Of a DNA stretch of 7,343 bases, positions 5,526 to 7,343 are shown piece after piece (position 1 is the first letter of the stretch; each line of letters begins with the position of its first letter). The notes beneath the pieces were generated by a model, which did no database searches, had not been told where the DNA came from, and saw only the letters and a list, made by a program, of their open reading frames with translations. This stretch comes from Actinomycetes bacterium (GTDB lineage Bacteria > Actinomycetota > Acidimicrobiia > Spongiisociales > UBA5794), in NCBI GenBank assembly GCA_023336765.1, contig JAMBLL010000072.1, positions 1-7,343 on the forward strand, read 5' to 3'. Position numbers and translations under genes: made by a program.

Positions 5526-6923
5526 ATGAGCGAGGACAGCACTCGACGCCCACAGTCGTCACCCGAGGACATTCAGAACGCTTTGTACGGTGGCATCCCG
5601 ATGGATCGCTGGAAAGAAGGGCTCCTCTTCGAGGGCATCGAACCGACGCCCGGTTTGAAGTCGGCCGCCAACTGGTTTCCGAAAACCGAGAAACTTGGTC
5701 CTGACGAGATCAGGATCATCTTCATGGGGACGTCCCCGAGCATCCGTCCCGGACAGATGAACACTTCCATCTTCATCCAACTCGGTAACGGTGAGAACTT
5801 CGTGTTCGACATTGGCGAGGGTGCGATCGCGAACTACGTCGCCAGCGGTTTCGCCCTCAACGAACTCGACAAGATCTTCATCACCCACCTCCACGTCGAC
5901 CACTTCGGTTCGCTTCCGTACCTCTACATGTTCGGAGGTTGGTCCGGCCGTTGGCACAAGCCGTTGCGGGTCTTCGGACCGTCGGGTCGCACACCGGAGT
6001 ATGGCACGGCGAAGATGGTCGAGGGGATGCAGATGATGCTTGGCTGGCACATGGACGCCTTTGACCTGTTTCCCAACGGACAGGGCTGGAACATCGAGGT
6101 CAACGAGTTCGACTTCAGGGACAACGGTGGCGTCATCTACAACGAGAACGGTGTCGAGGTGATCCACTGGCAGCGGTCCCACGCCAAGGACGGAGCCTCC
6201 GGCTATCGGTTGAACTGGAACGGGATGAGCGTCGCGTGGACAGGTGATGGTCGTCCGAGCCATCTCGATGCGAAGTACTGCGAGGGCGTTGATGTGTACA
6301 TCACCGAGACGCAGGCCGAACTGATCAGCATCTCGTCGGGTGTCCAGGGCGTGCCGCCATTCCTCGGCCGCTACACGATCGACACGCATCACACGCCCGG
6401 CTATGCGGCTGGCTACCTGATGAACGAGGTCAAGCCTCGCTTGGGCATGGTTACGCACATGGCATTCGACGCGTATCAGAACGAAGAGACAGTCGCCGAG
6501 ATCCGGCACCACTGGAAGGGACCGTTCCACTTCGGAGCACCCGACGGCGTGGTAGTGAACGTGACGAAGGACAAGATCTGGGTCCGTGAGGGCATCATCC
6601 CCGACTATCCGAACAACCGGTCGCCCCAGTTCGACTTCGACGACGGCCAGTTGGTCGTGCCGCTGCCGAGGAACAAGCGCGAAGACATCCAGGAGCCGTT
6701 CGTTCGCGAGCAAGAGATCGACCCCGACGAGTACTACCCAGAGGGGTACAAGCCCATCCTGCTCGAAGACTGGCCGGTAGAGAGCGACCTGGTTGTCGAC
6801 CTTGAGGCACTGCCGGACTCCTTGCAGGCGAGCATGGGAGAGGCCTGGCGTGACCGCAACGCCTATCACGAGTACATCGCGAACAAAGAGAACGAAGCCG
6901 CCGAAGAGATTCCCGAAGACTGA
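5526..6923 (+). CDS. MBL-fold metallo-hydrolase, RNase Z-like (possibly GntH family)
   Basis: The 465-aa protein carries a metallo-beta-lactamase domain of the RNase Z / arylsulfatase-like group, which hydrolyses esters, phosphodiesters or related bonds with two zinc ions. Visible motifs are IIFMGTSPSIRPGQMNTSIF (about residues 64-83), FDIGEG (94-99), the metal-binding HLHVDH (121-126), RSHAKD with H219, WTGDGRP with D241, DTHHT (287-290) and VTHMAFD with H311. All expected ligands are present, so it should be active. Residues about 355-465 form an acidic C-terminal extension. From memory it resembles the family NCBI names after guanitoxin GntH; no other guanitoxin gene is visible, so the name is not evidence for that pathway. 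There is no signal peptide. GAGGAG (5516-5521) gives a good ribosome binding site. It is divergent from tetR, whose operator lies upstream. Confidence 0.88.
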   Translation: MSEDSTRRPQSSPEDIQNALYGGIPMDRWKEGLLFEGIEPTPGLKSAANWFPKTEKLGPDEIRIIFMGTSPSIRPGQMNTSIFIQLGNGENFVFDIGEGAIANYVASGFALNELDKIFITHLHVDHFGSLPYLYMFGGWSGRWHKPLRVFGPSGRTPEYGTAKMVEGMQMMLGWHMDAFDLFPNGQGWNIEVNEFDFRDNGGVIYNENGVEVIHWQRSHAKDGASGYRLNWNGMSVAWTGDGRPSHLDAKYCEGVDVYITETQAELISISSGVQGVPPFLGRYTIDTHHTPGYAAGYLMNEVKPRLGMVTHMAFDAYQNEETVAEIRHHWKGPFHFGAPDGVVVNVTKDKIWVREGIIPDYPNNRSPQFDFDDGQLVVPLPRNKREDIQEPFVREQEIDPDEYYPEGYKPILLEDWPVESDLVVDLEALPDSLQASMGEAWRDRNAYHEYIANKENEAAEEIPED

Positions 6924-6989
6924 ACCAATGGAGAGGTGTCGTCTCGGCTCCGATTTGAAGCCGGAGGTTCATGCCAAGGAGCTTCGACG

Positions 6990-7106
6990 ATGATCTGGGC
7001 AACTCTCGCACTACTCGGTATACCGATCTGGTTCATCGCTGCAATCCTCGTTGCTGCATTCCGGAATCGCAACGCTGTCCGCTCGGATCCAGACGAGTTC
7101 AGCTAA
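6990..7106 (+). CDS. 38-aa single-pass membrane protein
   Basis: No family is recognised with certainty. The protein has an N-terminal hydrophobic helix (residues 2-24, ending VAAF) followed by the basic RNRNAVR and an acidic tail SDPDEFS, so it likely sits with the tail in the cytoplasm. AAGGAG at 6976-6981, 8 nt before ATG 6990, is a good Shine-Dalgarno. It begins 66 bp after the hydrolase stop with no obvious terminator between, so cotranscription under TetR control is likely. A 21-codon ORF (6928-6993) ends with TGA overlapping this ATG, which could couple translation. The frame reopens after the TAA (7104-7106) for 47 codons, so this may be the N-terminal stub of a longer gene. Confidence 0.55.
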   Translation: MIWATLALLGIPIWFIAAILVAAFRNRNAVRSDPDEFS

Positions 7107-7343
7107 AAGCTCAAGAAGGGCGACGGGTGGCAGCGGAAGAATGGATATGCGGCACTTCGGATTTGCGCGGGGTTGCTACACGCCAGGTCTCGCGCTGCGG
7201 TTCTTCCGTTAGAAGGTCACCATTTGACCTCCCTCTACGGCTTGGGTTAGTCGATCCGGTCTCCCAGAGAGACGACGCAACAGTTTCTGACGGCACCAGC
7301 GTGCTTGTGATCGATGTGTTTACTCACTCCGTCCCCCTTTCAA

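Noticed and set aside
5559..6869. 436-codon open frame antisense to the MBL hydrolase
   Set aside because: It lies almost wholly inside a gene with intact catalytic motifs, its translation shows no known domain, and long antisense frames are common in GC-rich genes.
7259..7273. Hairpin GTCTC-CCAGA-GAGAC as a terminator
   Set aside because: Stem of only 5 bp without a T-tract and far from any gene end.
7111..7296. 61-codon minus-strand frame at the right end
   Set aside because: Composition is generic (S, R, T, P), with no domain, and it overlaps the reopened frame of the small membrane protein.

Overview
The window reads as an actinobacterial chromosomal segment, possibly from an environmental Acidimicrobiia-like lineage. 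This is inferred from moderately high GC, a luciferase-like oxidoreductase, an Rv0121-type (F420-associated) oxidoreductase, and several genes with weak or absent ribosome binding sites. It looks like a patchwork of small accessory and regulator-plus-enzyme units, with a decayed stretch near the left end. No phage structural genes, CRISPR array, intact transposase or complete RNA gene is visible.

Left part (1-1800). A complete luciferase-like monooxygenase (46-840, +) is followed by about 290 bp without a gene that is rich in short perfect palindromes. A minus-strand fragment at 1044-1084 matches the first 41 nt of a tRNA-Arg(CCU) and stops in the anticodon stem. Next to it, on the same strand, lies a decayed Fic-domain gene (1132-1617) of the 'mobile mystery protein B' type. 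Its HxFxxGNGR motif is intact but sits between two compensating frameshifts. The tRNA stub plus the broken Fic gene suggest an old integration site.

Middle (1800-4790). A small SEC-C zinc-motif protein (1802-2308) and an Rv0121-family oxidoreductase (2450-2863) are followed by a probable two-gene operon. This holds a MarR repressor (2988-3461) and a TIGR01777-type NAD-dependent epimerase (3476-4394). The epimerase is interrupted by one single-base frameshift near 3893. A 61-aa two-helix membrane protein (4591-4776) follows, with its own candidate promoter, a strong Shine-Dalgarno and a large hairpin over its 3' end.

Right part (4788-7343). A TetR repressor (4788-5426, -) and an RNase Z-like metallo-beta-lactamase hydrolase (5526-6923, +; possibly the family named GntH) are divergently transcribed. 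The 99-bp gap between them contains a perfect 14+3+14 inverted repeat, a very likely TetR operator that would control both. A 38-aa single-pass membrane protein (6990-7106) with a good ribosome binding site follows the hydrolase and is probably cotranscribed. The last 237 bp hold no gene I can support, although the frame of the 38-aa gene reopens for 47 codons after its stop.

The best-supported functional unit is TetR / palindrome / MBL hydrolase / small membrane protein. The most unusual observations are the half tRNA beside the broken Fic gene, the tidy TetR operator, and the small membrane proteins. I do not see convincing evidence for a wholly new system.
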